Positions 41,127 to 50,282 of a stretch of DNA of 64,000 nucleotides are shown here, one piece after another (the first letter of the stretch is position 1; each line of letters begins with the position of its first letter). The notes beneath the pieces were generated by a model. It saw only the letters and a program-made list of their open reading frames with translations, did no database searches and was not told the DNA's origin. Source of the DNA: Kitasatospora purpeofusca. GTDB taxonomy: Bacteria; Actinomycetota; Actinomycetes; Streptomycetales; Streptomycetaceae. The stretch covers positions 1 through 64,000 of the forward strand of contig NZ_JODS01000016.1 of NCBI RefSeq assembly GCF_000718025.1, written 5' to 3'. The translations under genes and the position numbers were made by a program.

Positions 41127-42278
41127 ATGAGCGAGGGATCGAACCCGTACGACGCCAGCAAGATCGTGGTTCTGGAGGGCCTGGACGCCGTCCGCAAACG
41201 GCCCGGGATGTACATCGGATCGGTCGGCGAACGAGGGCTCCACCACCTGGTGTTCGAGGCGGCCGAGTCGGCCTTGAACAAGGTCCTCGACGGCACCGCC
41301 GACCGGGTCGGGATCACCCTCACCGCCGACGGCGGCGTCCGCATCACCGACGACGGCGGGCGTCGCCCGGCCGGACACCCGGGCCGCGAGGACAGCCCGA
41401 CGCTGGACGACCGCTTGACGGTGCTCGGGTGCGGGGTACCGCGCGCCGACCGGCGCTCGCTGGGCGGCGGTTTCGCCGGCGTGGGAATCGCCGTCGTCAA
41501 CGCCCTGTCGAGCCGTCTGACGGCAGAGGTTCGGCGCGACGGAACCCACCGGACGCTGGAGTACGAGCGGGGCGTGCGGGTAGCGGTGCCCACCCGCACC
41601 GGCCCGGCCGACGACAACGGGACCGTGATCACCTTCTGGCCCGACGCCGCGATCTTCGAGACGCTGACGTTCTCGTTCGACACACTGGCCGATCACTTCA
41701 GGGAACTGGCCTTCCTGAACCGTGACTTGCACATCACCCTGACCGACGACCGCGACCCCGGGGCGCCCAGGACCGTCCGCTTCGGCTTCCCGGGCGGAGC
41801 AAGGGAGTGGATCGCGCAACGCAGCGCCGCGCCCCACCCGGACGTGATCGGCTTCGAGCGCGAGTACGCCGCGATGGAGGGCACCGTGGAGGTCGCCCTG
41901 AGCTGGGGCGACTCCGGTGAGGAACGGGTCACCAGCTACGCCAACAGCAGGCCCACCCCCGGCGGCGGCACCCACGAACTCGGCTTCCGGGACGGCCTGG
42001 CCGCCGCCCTCACCGCCTACGGCCGGGAGCAGCACCTGCTCACCCCCTCGGACCCCGACCTCACCCCCACTCGGCTCGGCGCGGGCCTGACGGCCGTCGT
42101 GTCCGTGAAGCTCGACCGCCCCGAGTTCGAGGGCGCCCTCCGCGACCGACTCGGCAACCCGCCCGTCCGCGCCTGCGTCACCGAGGCCGTCCGGGAACAC
42201 CTGGCCACCTGGCTCCGCGAAGACCCGGTACGGTCGGCGGCCGTCCTCGCCCGGATCCCGGCGACCGCACGCGACTGA
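41127..42278 (+). CDS. Degenerate half-length GyrB-like protein
   Basis: 383 aa. The N-terminus is unmistakably GyrB (IVVLEGLDAVRKRPGMYIGSV, GLHHLVFEA; later GVGIAVVNALSS), covering the GHKL ATPase and part of the transducer domain, but the protein ends before TOPRIM; real GyrB is about 650-800 aa. Key catalytic positions are altered: the DNSIDEA helix, with its Mg-binding Asn, reads ESALNKV, and the DGRGIP loop reads DGGRRPAG, while the first Glu of FEA is kept. ATP hydrolysis is therefore doubtful and topoisomerase activity excluded. It has a good GGAGGGG ribosome site and intact frame, so it is expressed. Role unknown; binding gyrase, DNA or a gyrase drug are possibilities. Confidence 0.85.
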   Translation: MSEGSNPYDASKIVVLEGLDAVRKRPGMYIGSVGERGLHHLVFEAAESALNKVLDGTADRVGITLTADGGVRITDDGGRRPAGHPGREDSPTLDDRLTVLGCGVPRADRRSLGGGFAGVGIAVVNALSSRLTAEVRRDGTHRTLEYERGVRVAVPTRTGPADDNGTVITFWPDAAIFETLTFSFDTLADHFRELAFLNRDLHITLTDDRDPGAPRTVRFGFPGGAREWIAQRSAAPHPDVIGFEREYAAMEGTVEVALSWGDSGEERVTSYANSRPTPGGGTHELGFRDGLAAALTAYGREQHLLTPSDPDLTPTRLGAGLTAVVSVKLDRPEFEGALRDRLGNPPVRACVTEAVREHLATWLREDPVRSAAVLARIPATARD

Positions 42279-42429
42279 CAGCCGCACGTCGGAGGACCGG
42301 ACCCCAGGCCGGAGTTGCCTTCTGGCCCGGGCTCCCGGACGACGCGGCGCTGCGGACGGCGTGGCCGTCGTCGTGCGCTGCCGACAGCCGCCCGGAGAAC
42401 TCCGTCGTCGGGGCGGCCGCTGACGGGGC

Positions 42430-43527
42430 ATGATGCGCACCGTGCAGAAGGAAGAGGAGTGTCGGGGGCGGACGCGGTTCACCTTGGTCGAGAGCGGCGG
42501 TGGCCGTTCCTGGGGCGCCTGCGCCGAAGCGGACGGCCTGTTCGGCGAGCCGCGGCACGGGACGTACGAGCTGCTCGGCTGGACTCCGGAGGGCAGTGGG
42601 CCGCGCGGCTGGGCCGGCCGCAGCGTGTGGCTGGTGCCGGACGACGAGGCACTCGGTCCCTGGCTGCTGGACGACGCCCGGACGCTCGACCACGACCCGG
42701 GCGCGGGTGGCTTGCTGGTCACTGGCCTGGACGACCACGAGGGCCCGCCCGAGGGTCACCGGGGCCGCGTCCGCCTCCACGACGGGCGCCGATGGCTGGG
42801 GGCCTGCCGCGAATTCACCCGGATCCTGCCGGCCCCGCACCCGGTGGACCGGCTCGTGCTCAGGGGGCTTGCACCGAGCGAGGGGCTCCGCGCGCGCCTC
42901 GCCCAGGGCACACGATCCGCGCGGGACCTGGACCACACCGTCCTGGAGATCCGGGACGCTCGCGGAGAACTGCTCACCGACCTGCCGATGAGGGCCAGGA
43001 TCGCTGCCTGGCACCCGTCCTCCCGCGGCACGGGCCTGATCGACCTGGAACTCGACGGCGACCTCGGCACACCCGTCCCCGCCCACGCACGGCCCGTCTG
43101 GGAACAATGGCTCGCCGGACCGCCGGACGCCCCCGGAGGATGGGCCCGCCTCGACACCCGCCACCGGGACGTCTGGCTCGGCCTCGCCCGCGACCGGGCC
43201 TGCCGGCGCACCCACCGCGACTGGCCGGCCGGTCGCACCTACGAGCTCGACGGCCGGCACATCACCGACCGCCCCGGCCTCTACCTGGCCCTCGGCGAGG
43301 CGGTGAACGGACCGGGCGGCTACTTCGGCGGGTGCCTGGACGCCCTCGTCGACTGCCTGCGCGGAGGCTTCGGCTGTACCACCCCCGCGACCCTCCTCTG
43401 GCGGAATGCCGACGTCGCCCGCACACATCTGTCCCACACCCTCGGACCCGCAGGGCAGCCCCGCGACCTGTTCGCCGCCACCCTCGACGTCCTTACCGAG
43501 GCAGGGGTGCGGGTCGCGCTCCTGTAG
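42430..43527 (+). CDS. Protein with C-terminal barstar-like domain
   Basis: 365 aa. The last 90 residues match the barstar (barnase-inhibitor) pattern: YELDGRHITDRPGLYLALGE, YFGGCLDALVDCLRGGFG and LWRNADVA, closing with LFAATLDVLTEAGVRVAL. The first 270 residues hold two or three related beta-rich segments of unknown family (GRSVWLVPDD, GRVRLHDGRRWLGACREF, PVDRLVLRGLAPSEGLRARL). Barstar proteins neutralise secreted RNases; no barnase-like RNase gene lies beside it, so it is an orphan immunity or regulatory protein. ATG 42430 with another ATG in frame at 42433. Confidence 0.8.
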   Translation: MMRTVQKEEECRGRTRFTLVESGGGRSWGACAEADGLFGEPRHGTYELLGWTPEGSGPRGWAGRSVWLVPDDEALGPWLLDDARTLDHDPGAGGLLVTGLDDHEGPPEGHRGRVRLHDGRRWLGACREFTRILPAPHPVDRLVLRGLAPSEGLRARLAQGTRSARDLDHTVLEIRDARGELLTDLPMRARIAAWHPSSRGTGLIDLELDGDLGTPVPAHARPVWEQWLAGPPDAPGGWARLDTRHRDVWLGLARDRACRRTHRDWPAGRTYELDGRHITDRPGLYLALGEAVNGPGGYFGGCLDALVDCLRGGFGCTTPATLLWRNADVARTHLSHTLGPAGQPRDLFAATLDVLTEAGVRVALL

Positions 43528-43611
43528 CCGGACGACGGGGCGGCGGACGGCGTAGAGGTAGGCGGGGGATACGGCGGTCATGAGGGTGATGCGTCCGCCG
43601 GCCGCCCCCCA

Positions 43612-45009
43612 CTACCGCAGCAGGAAGTCGTGGACCGCCTGCCGGCCGGCCGGGTTCTCGGCCCGGTTCTGCACCGAGTGGGCCGCGCCGGGGACGATCA
43701 CGATCTGCGGGTTGTGCGCCAACTCGGCCTGCTCGTCCATCAATTCGTACGGCGTGGCGAGGTCCCGGTCGCCGCCGAGCAGCAACACCGGAACGTCCGG
43801 CAGTCGTTGATGCTCGGGCGGGGCCGGCGGCACCTGCTCGCGCGGCCAGCGGAGGCAGACCAGCATGCTGCCGAGCCCGGTCGCGGTCTCGGGGTCGTAC
43901 GGCCAGGTCTGTTCGGCCGTGAGCCGCCTGCGGGTGTGCTCCAACGCCGCCGCGCGGTCCGCGACGGGGGTGTCGGTGGTGCCCCAGGGGAAGCGCGAGT
44001 CGGCGCACAGGGCGGCGGAGTGCAGCCCCTGGCTGAGTTCCTCGGCCGGGGCGGCGTCGACCTGCCGGTGGACGAATTCGAAGAATTCCAGGAGCTTTTC
44101 GGGCCGCCCGGCGGCGGCCTCGTGCAGGATCTCCGGGACCCCGCCGTAGTCCGGGTCGACGAACTCGTAGCCGGTGAGGGCTGCGAGGATCCGCGCCCCG
44201 TTGCCGTAGCGCCGGACGGTGGCGGCGAGGTCGGCGGCGGGGTCGGTGGTGCAGCCGGTGGCCCGGCAGGCGGCGCGCAGCACCCGGGCGGTGGCGGGCA
44301 GCGCGGCCAGGTCGAGGGGGTCGAAGCCCTGCCGCGGCACCACCGAGTCGAGCACCAGCCGCGCCACCCGCGTCGGGTGCGCGAGCGCGTACCGCTCGGC
44401 GACGAAGCTGCCGTACGAGACCCCGTCCAAGGTCAGGCGCCGGGCGCCGAGGGCGCGGCGCAGCAGGTCGATGTCGGCGACGGTGTCCGCCGTGCTGTAG
44501 TGGCGGGCGTCCGGGCCGAGGGCGGCAGCGCAGTCGGCGATCGACTGCCGACGGGGCGCGGCGAGGTCGGAGGACCCCATGTCCTCCTGGAGGCCGGGGC
44601 ACTGGAGCGCGCCTTGGCCGGTACCGCGCTGGTCGAACATCACCAGGCGGTAGTCCTTGAGGACGGGCTCCAGTTTGCCCGCCATCCGCTCGATCATCGG
44701 GACGCCGGGCTGGCCGGGCCCGCCGGTGAGGAACACCAGATCGCCCCTGGGCGCCCTGGTGTTGCCGGTGACGGCCACCCGGAGGCCGAGGGTGCCGGGC
44801 GTGGCGCCGCTGTGGTCGAACGGTACGGTGAGGGTCCCGCAGATGAACGCGGGAGCCTGCGGGCAGGGCGCCTGCCCGGTGATCCCGTCCCCGACTCCGG
44901 CCGCACCGGCCGCAGCGGCGGACCCGGTCGAAGGGCCGGTCAGGGCGCTCCCGGCGACCACCGCCACGGCGCCCAAAAGGGCGGCGACGCGCCCCCGCAT
45001 GCTCGTCAT
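43612..45009 (-). CDS. Secreted alpha/beta hydrolase, tripeptidyl-aminopeptidase-like
   Basis: 465 aa. Signal peptide MTSMRGRVAALLGAVAVVAG with cleavage near SAAAA. The fold has FLTGGPGQPG (oxyanion region), MFDQRGTGQG, nucleophile DGVSYGSFVAERYA, a Cys-rich lid, and the C-terminal TAP-like part with LLLGGDRDLATPYE (Asp) and VPGAAHSVQ (His). These are the SlpD/SlpE and Tap peptidases of streptomycetes that clip N-terminal peptides from secreted proteins. Alternative start at 45000. ATG 45009 has GAAGGA upstream. Confidence 0.92.
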   Translation of the reverse strand: MTSMRGRVAALLGAVAVVAGSALTGPSTGSAAAAGAAGVGDGITGQAPCPQAPAFICGTLTVPFDHSGATPGTLGLRVAVTGNTRAPRGDLVFLTGGPGQPGVPMIERMAGKLEPVLKDYRLVMFDQRGTGQGALQCPGLQEDMGSSDLAAPRRQSIADCAAALGPDARHYSTADTVADIDLLRRALGARRLTLDGVSYGSFVAERYALAHPTRVARLVLDSVVPRQGFDPLDLAALPATARVLRAACRATGCTTDPAADLAATVRRYGNGARILAALTGYEFVDPDYGGVPEILHEAAAGRPEKLLEFFEFVHRQVDAAPAEELSQGLHSAALCADSRFPWGTTDTPVADRAAALEHTRRRLTAEQTWPYDPETATGLGSMLVCLRWPREQVPPAPPEHQRLPDVPVLLLGGDRDLATPYELMDEQAELAHNPQIVIVPGAAHSVQNRAENPAGRQAVHDFLLR

Positions 45010-45334
45010 ACTCGTCCTTCCGATCGTGCCGGGCCCGTGCTGACCCGGCGACGGAAGCAGCCTGCCCCCGAAGCCACGCCGACGCCCCACGCCCGGCCCA
45101 CGACGCGACCGGCAACCGACCGCCGGAACCCGAACGGCCTCGGAACGCGGGCACGACCGGCAGGACGGTCGTGCCCGGCGGTGTGCCCGGCGGCGCGTTC
45201 GGCGGTCGGCCTCGCGGGCGTGGTCCGGCATGCGGGAACACCCCCTCGGAAGCCCTGGAGCCGCTCCGGAATTCAGTGGATCTTCCACCGCGGGCGAGGC
45301 ACAATCCCCGGAACCGCACTGAGGAGGGGCCTGT
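45010..45334. other. Divergent intergenic region
   Basis: 325 bases between the hydrolase (minus) and a hypothetical gene (plus). Promoters for both should be here; I see no gene, repeat array or clear operator. Confidence 0.4.
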
Positions 45335-46387
45335 TTGGATGTGTTCGTGTGTGCCGGGTGCCGGATCGAGTTGACGGCGCCGGTGTCCCGGGTCGCGCTC
45401 CCCGTCCACGCCCACCACGGGGCCTGGGAGGAACTCCATCCTCCGCTGATGGCGCCCGCGACGTACGCCGTCGACCCGCTGCCCGGCGGACCACCCTGGC
45501 GGTTGTGGGAGGACGTCGGACCGGAAGAGGCCGCCCGGCAGGGTGTGTACGCGCCGGTGTACTCCGTGTCCTTCGGCGCGCGGAACAGGATCGTCATCGC
45601 TCCAGGCGACGCCCGGTCGATGACCCTGATACTCGACAAGTGCGAGGGTTACTGCCGGGGCGTGGACGGCCGGGCCGGCCCCAATCTGGCGTGCGAGGGG
45701 TGCGGGCGGGCCGTGGCAACCCGGATGGACGACTGCGGAATGTGGCAGACGGTGTGGCTGGAGCCCGCAGCGGTCGTCCGCAGTCCCTCGGGACTCCCGG
45801 CCGGTCCGAAACCCGATTGGGACGACGTGCAGCACCCCGAGCACCGTGTCCCACCGGTCGAACCCGACGGGTCGTGGAGCCGCCGCTGGGAGGCCGCGGT
45901 CGGGGTCGCGCTGGCCCACCTCGTGGTCGCCGCCGAGGGCCGCCCGGTGATTCTCCCGGCCGGCCCCGTCGCGGAACTGCTCGGTCATGCCGTCGGCGGC
46001 CACCGCCGCGCCGGGGCCGGGCCCGATGCCCGCACCGTGGGGCTGGCGGGTCCGGGAATCCGTGAGATCCGGCCTCGCCCGGATGTGCTTCTCGTCCCGC
46101 GCCACCCGCTCACGGGCGAGCCCTGGCGCCCGCCCGACGACGAGGCAGCGGTCGTGGTGCCGCTCGACAGCGGAGTCTGGTCGTACCTCGCGTACCCGGG
46201 CGAGACCTCACCGATGCCCGCCACCGGGGTCCTTCCCCCGGGCGTTCTGCGGGACGACTACCCCCTGCCACCGCGCCCCCGGAGCCCGCTGACATCCCAC
46301 TACCGCGCCTACAACGACACCCTGGTCAGACTGCCGGCCATCCGTACCCCGCAGCTGCGCAGGTACTACGACGCGCGCCGACCGTGA
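45335..46387 (+). CDS. Hypothetical protein with Cys motifs
   Basis: 350 aa. The N-terminus reads MDVFVCAGCRIELTAPVSRV and the middle CEGYCRGVDGRAGPNLACEG, CGRAVATRMDDCGMWQTVWL, a pattern found in a family of streptomycete proteins of unknown function. The paired CxxC blocks could bind zinc. The C-terminal half is predicted soluble with no recognised domain. The start is TTG 45335, with GAGGAGG seven bases upstream; no ATG or GTG fits as well. Confidence 0.8.
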   Translation: MDVFVCAGCRIELTAPVSRVALPVHAHHGAWEELHPPLMAPATYAVDPLPGGPPWRLWEDVGPEEAARQGVYAPVYSVSFGARNRIVIAPGDARSMTLILDKCEGYCRGVDGRAGPNLACEGCGRAVATRMDDCGMWQTVWLEPAAVVRSPSGLPAGPKPDWDDVQHPEHRVPPVEPDGSWSRRWEAAVGVALAHLVVAAEGRPVILPAGPVAELLGHAVGGHRRAGAGPDARTVGLAGPGIREIRPRPDVLLVPRHPLTGEPWRPPDDEAAVVVPLDSGVWSYLAYPGETSPMPATGVLPPGVLRDDYPLPPRPRSPLTSHYRAYNDTLVRLPAIRTPQLRRYYDARRP

Positions 46388-46484
46388 ACGCGTGAACGAC
46401 CGCAACGGGGCTACGCGGCCGGTGCTGGTGGCGGGCGCCGACCGGCGTTCGCCGCCGCTGGACCGTCCGTCCGAGCGCACCCGC

Positions 46485-46949
46485 TCAGGCGGAGGAGACC
46501 GCCTGATCTGCGTTGCCGAACCACCACTCGGCCCCGTTGATGCCTGCGGCCCAGATGTCCATGACCCGCTCGATCGTGGGCACGCCCACCGCGCGGCCGA
46601 CAGTGACGACGGCGAAGCGGAGATCCGGCGGCGCCTCGGCCAGGCCGGGGAGGTCCACGACCGCGTCTCTGAGCGCCGCGAACGACTCGGAGTTCAAGCG
46701 CCCGAGTCCCGCCACCTGGATGCAGCAGTTCTCGCCCTGTCCGACAACCTCGAACCGGCCGTCGTCGGCGACCCGCAGCACATCACCGGCCGCGCATCCG
46801 AGGACCAGACCGGGACTTCCGGTCAACTCGACAAGGCCCGACCGCACAGGGCGGGCCGGCAGCACCTCGAACACCGGCTGCCCGGAGCCGATGTGCCCGG
46901 CCAGAAGACGTATGTGGGTACCGGTCGGCGGCTGAGGATCGAACGTCAT
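46485..46949 (-). CDS. DUF4265-like hypothetical protein
   Basis: 154 aa. PVFEVLPARPVRSGLVELTG, GLVLGCAAGDVLRVADDG and ENCCIQVAGLG resemble DUF4265 proteins, which are short, soluble and of unknown function. The C-terminal half ends with GVPTIERVMDIWAAGINGAE. ATG 46949. It converges with the preceding gene and is divergent from the next. Confidence 0.7.
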   Translation of the reverse strand: MTFDPQPPTGTHIRLLAGHIGSGQPVFEVLPARPVRSGLVELTGSPGLVLGCAAGDVLRVADDGRFEVVGQGENCCIQVAGLGRLNSESFAALRDAVVDLPGLAEAPPDLRFAVVTVGRAVGVPTIERVMDIWAAGINGAEWWFGNADQAVSSA

Positions 46950-47158
46950 GCGGAGATCGTTCCACAGCCGATCCTGTGGCTCGTGGATGCCCTCCAGTAA
47001 CTCGTGTCAGCGGACGCCCATTTCATCGGTGTGGTTTCGAGCGCGACTACTCCGGGAGGGAGGGAATCGTGGAGGTGGCTCCGTCGGCAGGTGGCCGTCG
47101 GAGCCGATCCCGGCTGCGAGGGCCGGCGCTGTGTTACGTTCCGGGACAGGGGGTCGAC

Positions 47159-47875
47159 ATGGACGGGACGTCGAGTGCGGCGCGTGAGGAACTGGACCGG
47201 CTGGGCCGGTCGCTGCGCGAGCAGATGGTCGTGCTGATCACCGATCTGACCGTTCGTGTCCACCGTCGCCGACTGGCCTTCGGCGAGCCGAAGGTCGCCG
47301 ACGGGAGTGATCCGTCCCGCTACCACTGTTCGGCGATGTACCAGGGCAACCGGCCGGCGAGCGCCACCGCTGCCGGAACGGCCTCCCGCGCGGTCTCTCT
47401 TCTTCGCGCGGCGGGTTGGGAGGTCACGGTGTCGCAGGAGGACGACGACGGGAGGCTGTGGACGGTGGTGCTCGCCCACCGCGACGGCAGCACCGTCCGG
47501 GTCCTGACGAGCGACGACACGCCCGCTGTGGTGTTCCGGGGGCAGACACCGGCCCTGGTGCTGCGCCCGCCGCAGCCGGTCGGGCAGTCGGCGACTGCGC
47601 CGGAGCCGCTGCAAGAGCCGGAGCCGGAGCGAACGCCGGAGACCCTCACGCCCGGTTATGTCCTGTGCTACGAGTGCGACGGCGCGGGGCGCTGTCCGGG
47701 GTGCGGTGGCCGCGGGTGGGTACTGCGGACGCCCGGTCCGTCCGAGAGCAGGAGCCGGTGCGGCGAATGCGCAGCGAGGAAGTTCTGCCCCATCTGCCGG
47801 GGTGCGGGCCAGTTGGCGATCTTCCATCTCTCGACGTACCAACGCGGCTACTACCCGGGGCTGGAGCAGGACTGA
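47159..47875 (+). CDS. Hypothetical protein with DnaJ-like zinc fingers
   Basis: 238 aa. Residues 1-160 are a soluble domain of unknown family. The C-terminus has paired zinc motifs in the style of the DnaJ Cys-rich domain: CYECDGAGRCPGCGGRGW and CGECAARKFCPICRGAG, four CxxC pairs in total. No J-domain is present. It ends in a Tyr-rich tail. ATG 47159 follows AGGGGG. Protein binding or redox function is a guess. Confidence 0.75.
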   Translation: MDGTSSAAREELDRLGRSLREQMVVLITDLTVRVHRRRLAFGEPKVADGSDPSRYHCSAMYQGNRPASATAAGTASRAVSLLRAAGWEVTVSQEDDDGRLWTVVLAHRDGSTVRVLTSDDTPAVVFRGQTPALVLRPPQPVGQSATAPEPLQEPEPERTPETLTPGYVLCYECDGAGRCPGCGGRGWVLRTPGPSESRSRCGECAARKFCPICRGAGQLAIFHLSTYQRGYYPGLEQD

Positions 47876-47899
47876 CAGCGGCACACGTCCCGTCTCGGA

Positions 47900-48334
47900 T
47901 CAGCCGCGCAGGGAGGCGATGGCCTTCTCGATGCGCCGTTGGCGTGTCTCCGGCTTCTTCGCGCTCTCGACGGCGCGGACGTGCTCGCGCTTCCGGTTGA
48001 ACGAGAGGTGGTCGTAGGCGGCGCGCGCGGCCGGGTCGTCGTCCAGGGCCTGGGCGAAGTCCGCAGGCTCGACGACGACGCGCGGCTCGGTGTCGAGCTC
48101 AAGCTCGACCTCGACCTCCTCGCCGATCTCGACCTCGGCGGCCTGCCGGTTGGCGTTGCTGAGGCCGAGCAGATGGCGGCCGCGCAGGATGGCGACCCGG
48201 CTCCGCCAGGAATGCCCGTTGATGGTGATCGTCACCGGCGGCCGCGCGCCGCCGCCGAGCGCTGCCACCACCTCGGGCGGGACTTCCAGTCCCCGCATGG
48301 GCTCGGGCGGTTCGACGAGGGTGTGGAACTTCAC
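47900..48334 (-). CDS. YdeI/OmpD-associated, DUF1905-type protein
   Basis: 144 aa. The N-terminal beta-barrel-like part (GLEVPPEVVAALGGGARPPV, TITINGHSWRSRV, GRHLLGLSNANRQAAEVEIG) is a DUF1905 domain and the C-terminal helix-rich part (FAQALDDDPAARAAYDHLSF, KREHVRAVESAKKPETRQRR) is the YdeI-type bacteriocin-protection/OmpD-associated segment. Typical length and order. The biochemical role of this family is unsettled. GTG 48334 with AAGGAG upstream. Confidence 0.9.
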   Translation of the reverse strand: MKFHTLVEPPEPMRGLEVPPEVVAALGGGARPPVTITINGHSWRSRVAILRGRHLLGLSNANRQAAEVEIGEEVEVELELDTEPRVVVEPADFAQALDDDPAARAAYDHLSFNRKREHVRAVESAKKPETRQRRIEKAIASLRG

Positions 48335-48518
48335 GGGACACTCCTTGATGATCGGTGCGGCCGGTGTCGGCCACGACCACAGCTTCGCGCACCGGCGCCG
48401 GGCCCACATCCGTACCGACCACGGAGACCACCACGGAGCCGGCCGGGTGGTGCGGGCGTTCCGAAGCTCTCGTCCCGCCGCTTCGGGAGACGCGCTCGAC
48501 GGTGTTCGTCGAAGGTGT

Positions 48519-49085
48519 TCAGGGGCGGGCCGACGCTTCGACCTCGTCCGGCTCCGCGTAGAGCTCCGCCAAGCGGGGCAGCCGACGGCTCAGCTCCTCG
48601 CCGTCCCCGAAGTCGAAGTCCCAGTCCGGGTCCAGCTCCGGACAGTGGGAGGTGAACGAGTCGTCGGGGAGGTCCGCTCCGGTTGCTGTCCGGTGGGCGT
48701 ACCAGGCCACGTTCAGGGCAGTCTCGCACTCGATGTCGAGTCCCTCCGCGGCGGAGGTGCGGACTGCGGGGAGTTCGGCGAGTGCGTCGGGATCGGCGAT
48801 GACGCGCTCGAACGTCCCACGGCCCTGGGTGATCAGCCAGCCGCGGAAGTAGTCGAAGCCGTCGTCGGAGCAGCCGTCGTTGATCACGTAGGCGGCTCCC
48901 CACAGGGGCGCTCGGTACGAGGCGGCCATCAGGTCCTGGAGGATCTGTTGAGCGGCGACGATCTCCTGGGGCGGGCGCAGTGCGAGCAGTGCGGTCGCCC
49001 GCTCGACGACGGCGTCGCCGTCGTCCGGCGAGGGCACCTGTGAGCGGGCTTCCTCGATCAGCTTCCAGAACCGTTGGGTGTCCAT
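48519..49085 (-). CDS. DUF4240 protein
   Basis: 188 aa. MDTQRFWKLIEEAR, then LLALRPPQEIVAAQQIL, APLWGAAYVINDGCSDDGF and DYFRGWLITQGRGTFERVI are hallmarks of DUF4240, common and often paralogous in streptomycetes, function unknown. The acidic C-terminus (DPDWDFDFGDGEEL) is usual for the family. ATG 49085. It may share a transcript with the YdeI-type gene 184 bases downstream. Confidence 0.88.
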   Translation of the reverse strand: MDTQRFWKLIEEARSQVPSPDDGDAVVERATALLALRPPQEIVAAQQILQDLMAASYRAPLWGAAYVINDGCSDDGFDYFRGWLITQGRGTFERVIADPDALAELPAVRTSAAEGLDIECETALNVAWYAHRTATGADLPDDSFTSHCPELDPDWDFDFGDGEELSRRLPRLAELYAEPDEVEASARP

Positions 49086-49187
49086 GGCTGGTGAGCATGC
49101 CACCGGGCTCCGACACCGCGGTTCGGCGGACGGTCGGCGGAGGGCGTGGCGTGGGCGGGCTTTCCTCCGCATCGAGGCCGAAGGCGG

Positions 49188-49664
49188 TCACCGCGTCCAC
49201 CCGCCGGGGCCGGGGCGCAGCGTCATGAAGCCGTCGAGGGGCTCGAAGCCGAGGGTGCGGTACAGGCGTGCTCCGGCGGCGGTGGCCCGTAGTTCGACGG
49301 ATCCGCAGCCGCGGTCCTTGAGGGCTTCGACGAGGGCGGTGGTGACAGCACGGCCGTGTTCGCGCCGCTGGTGGGCGGGGTCGGTGGCCACGGTGTGGAT
49401 GCGGCCCCACAGGCCGGTGGGGAACACGGGGCCGAGGTAGCCGTGGTAGACGATGCCGATGGCGCACGCGGCGAGGCCGTCGGGGGTGGGCACGACGTAG
49501 CAGAGCAGGTTCGGGTCGGTGCCCAGGCGCTCCCGCATGTCGTCGCGGAAGGTGGTGCGCCATTCGTCGGTGAGCGGGCCGCCGTCCAGGACGGCGACGC
49601 GCAGGCGCAGCAGTTCGTCGGCGTCCTCGGGGACGGCGGGCCGGGTGGCGGTGCTGGGGTTCAT
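49188..49664 (-). CDS. GNAT-family N-acetyltransferase
   Basis: 158 aa. The acetyl-CoA site is seen in IHTVATDPAHQRREHGRAVT and the closing strand-helix in GARLYRTLGFEPLDGF. The substrate is unknown. It is the last gene of a minus-strand operon of NUDIX enzymes, 57 bases after the stop of the preceding one. Detoxification or modification of a nucleotide-like compound would fit the company it keeps. Confidence 0.88.
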   Translation of the reverse strand: MNPSTATRPAVPEDADELLRLRVAVLDGGPLTDEWRTTFRDDMRERLGTDPNLLCYVVPTPDGLAACAIGIVYHGYLGPVFPTGLWGRIHTVATDPAHQRREHGRAVTTALVEALKDRGCGSVELRATAAGARLYRTLGFEPLDGFMTLRPGPGGWTR

Positions 49665-49721
49665 CGGCGGGTCCTCTCCGGTGCGAGGCGGGTGGTCGGC
49701 GGGAGGTGGCGGCCGGGCAAC

Positions 49722-50282
49722 TCAGGCCCCGACCAGGGCGCGCGGGTCTGCCGGGCTGTCCCAGCCGTAGGTGGAGAACCCCCGTCCGCCACCGGCGAGG
49801 TAGGTGGTGAGGGCGGCGTGCGAGGTGGGGAACATCGGGGTGGGCAGCGTTTTGGCGTCCACCCAGAGGACGGCGAGGTGCTTGTCGGGCTCGGTGTTCG
49901 TCAGTTCGCCGCTCCAGGACGTCGTGGCGAACACGGAGAGCAGGAAGGGACCCTTGCCGTCCCACCCGGCCCTGACCTGGACGGTGTGGACCAGCCGCAG
50001 CTCCTCGCGGCCGACGACCAGGCCCGTCTCCTCGTGCAGTTCGCGGGCGGCGGCTTCGTCCAGCCGCTCGCCCTCCTCGACCTTGCCGCCCGGGATCGTC
50101 CAAGCGGGCACCGTGGACCAGGTGTCGTTGGCGTAGTGGATGCAGGCGACCTTGTCCGCCTCCTCGTCGTGGACGATGACGCACACGGCCTGCCGCAGGG
50201 ACTGCATGGGGGACTCCAACCGGTAGTGGGGAAAGGGGTGTTCACGTGAGTCGACGTCGACGGGGACCTCGGGGGCGCTCAT
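49722..50282 (-). CDS. NUDIX hydrolase
   Basis: 186 aa, one NUDIX domain. The box is GGKVEEGERLDEAAARELHE followed by ETGL, fully canonical (GX5EX7REUXEEXGU), so it should hydrolyse a nucleoside diphosphate linked to another group. The N-terminal 30 residues are extra. ATG 50282 overlaps the stop of the upstream NUDIX gene by four bases (ATGA), so translation is coupled. Confidence 0.92.
   Translation of the reverse strand: MSAPEVPVDVDSREHPFPHYRLESPMQSLRQAVCVIVHDEEADKVACIHYANDTWSTVPAWTIPGGKVEEGERLDEAAARELHEETGLVVGREELRLVHTVQVRAGWDGKGPFLLSVFATTSWSGELTNTEPDKHLAVLWVDAKTLPTPMFPTSHAALTTYLAGGGRGFSTYGWDSPADPRALVGA

Noticed and set aside
41127..42278. GyrB-like gene as a resistant second gyrase.
   Set aside because: It ends before TOPRIM and loses catalytic residues, so it cannot replace GyrB.
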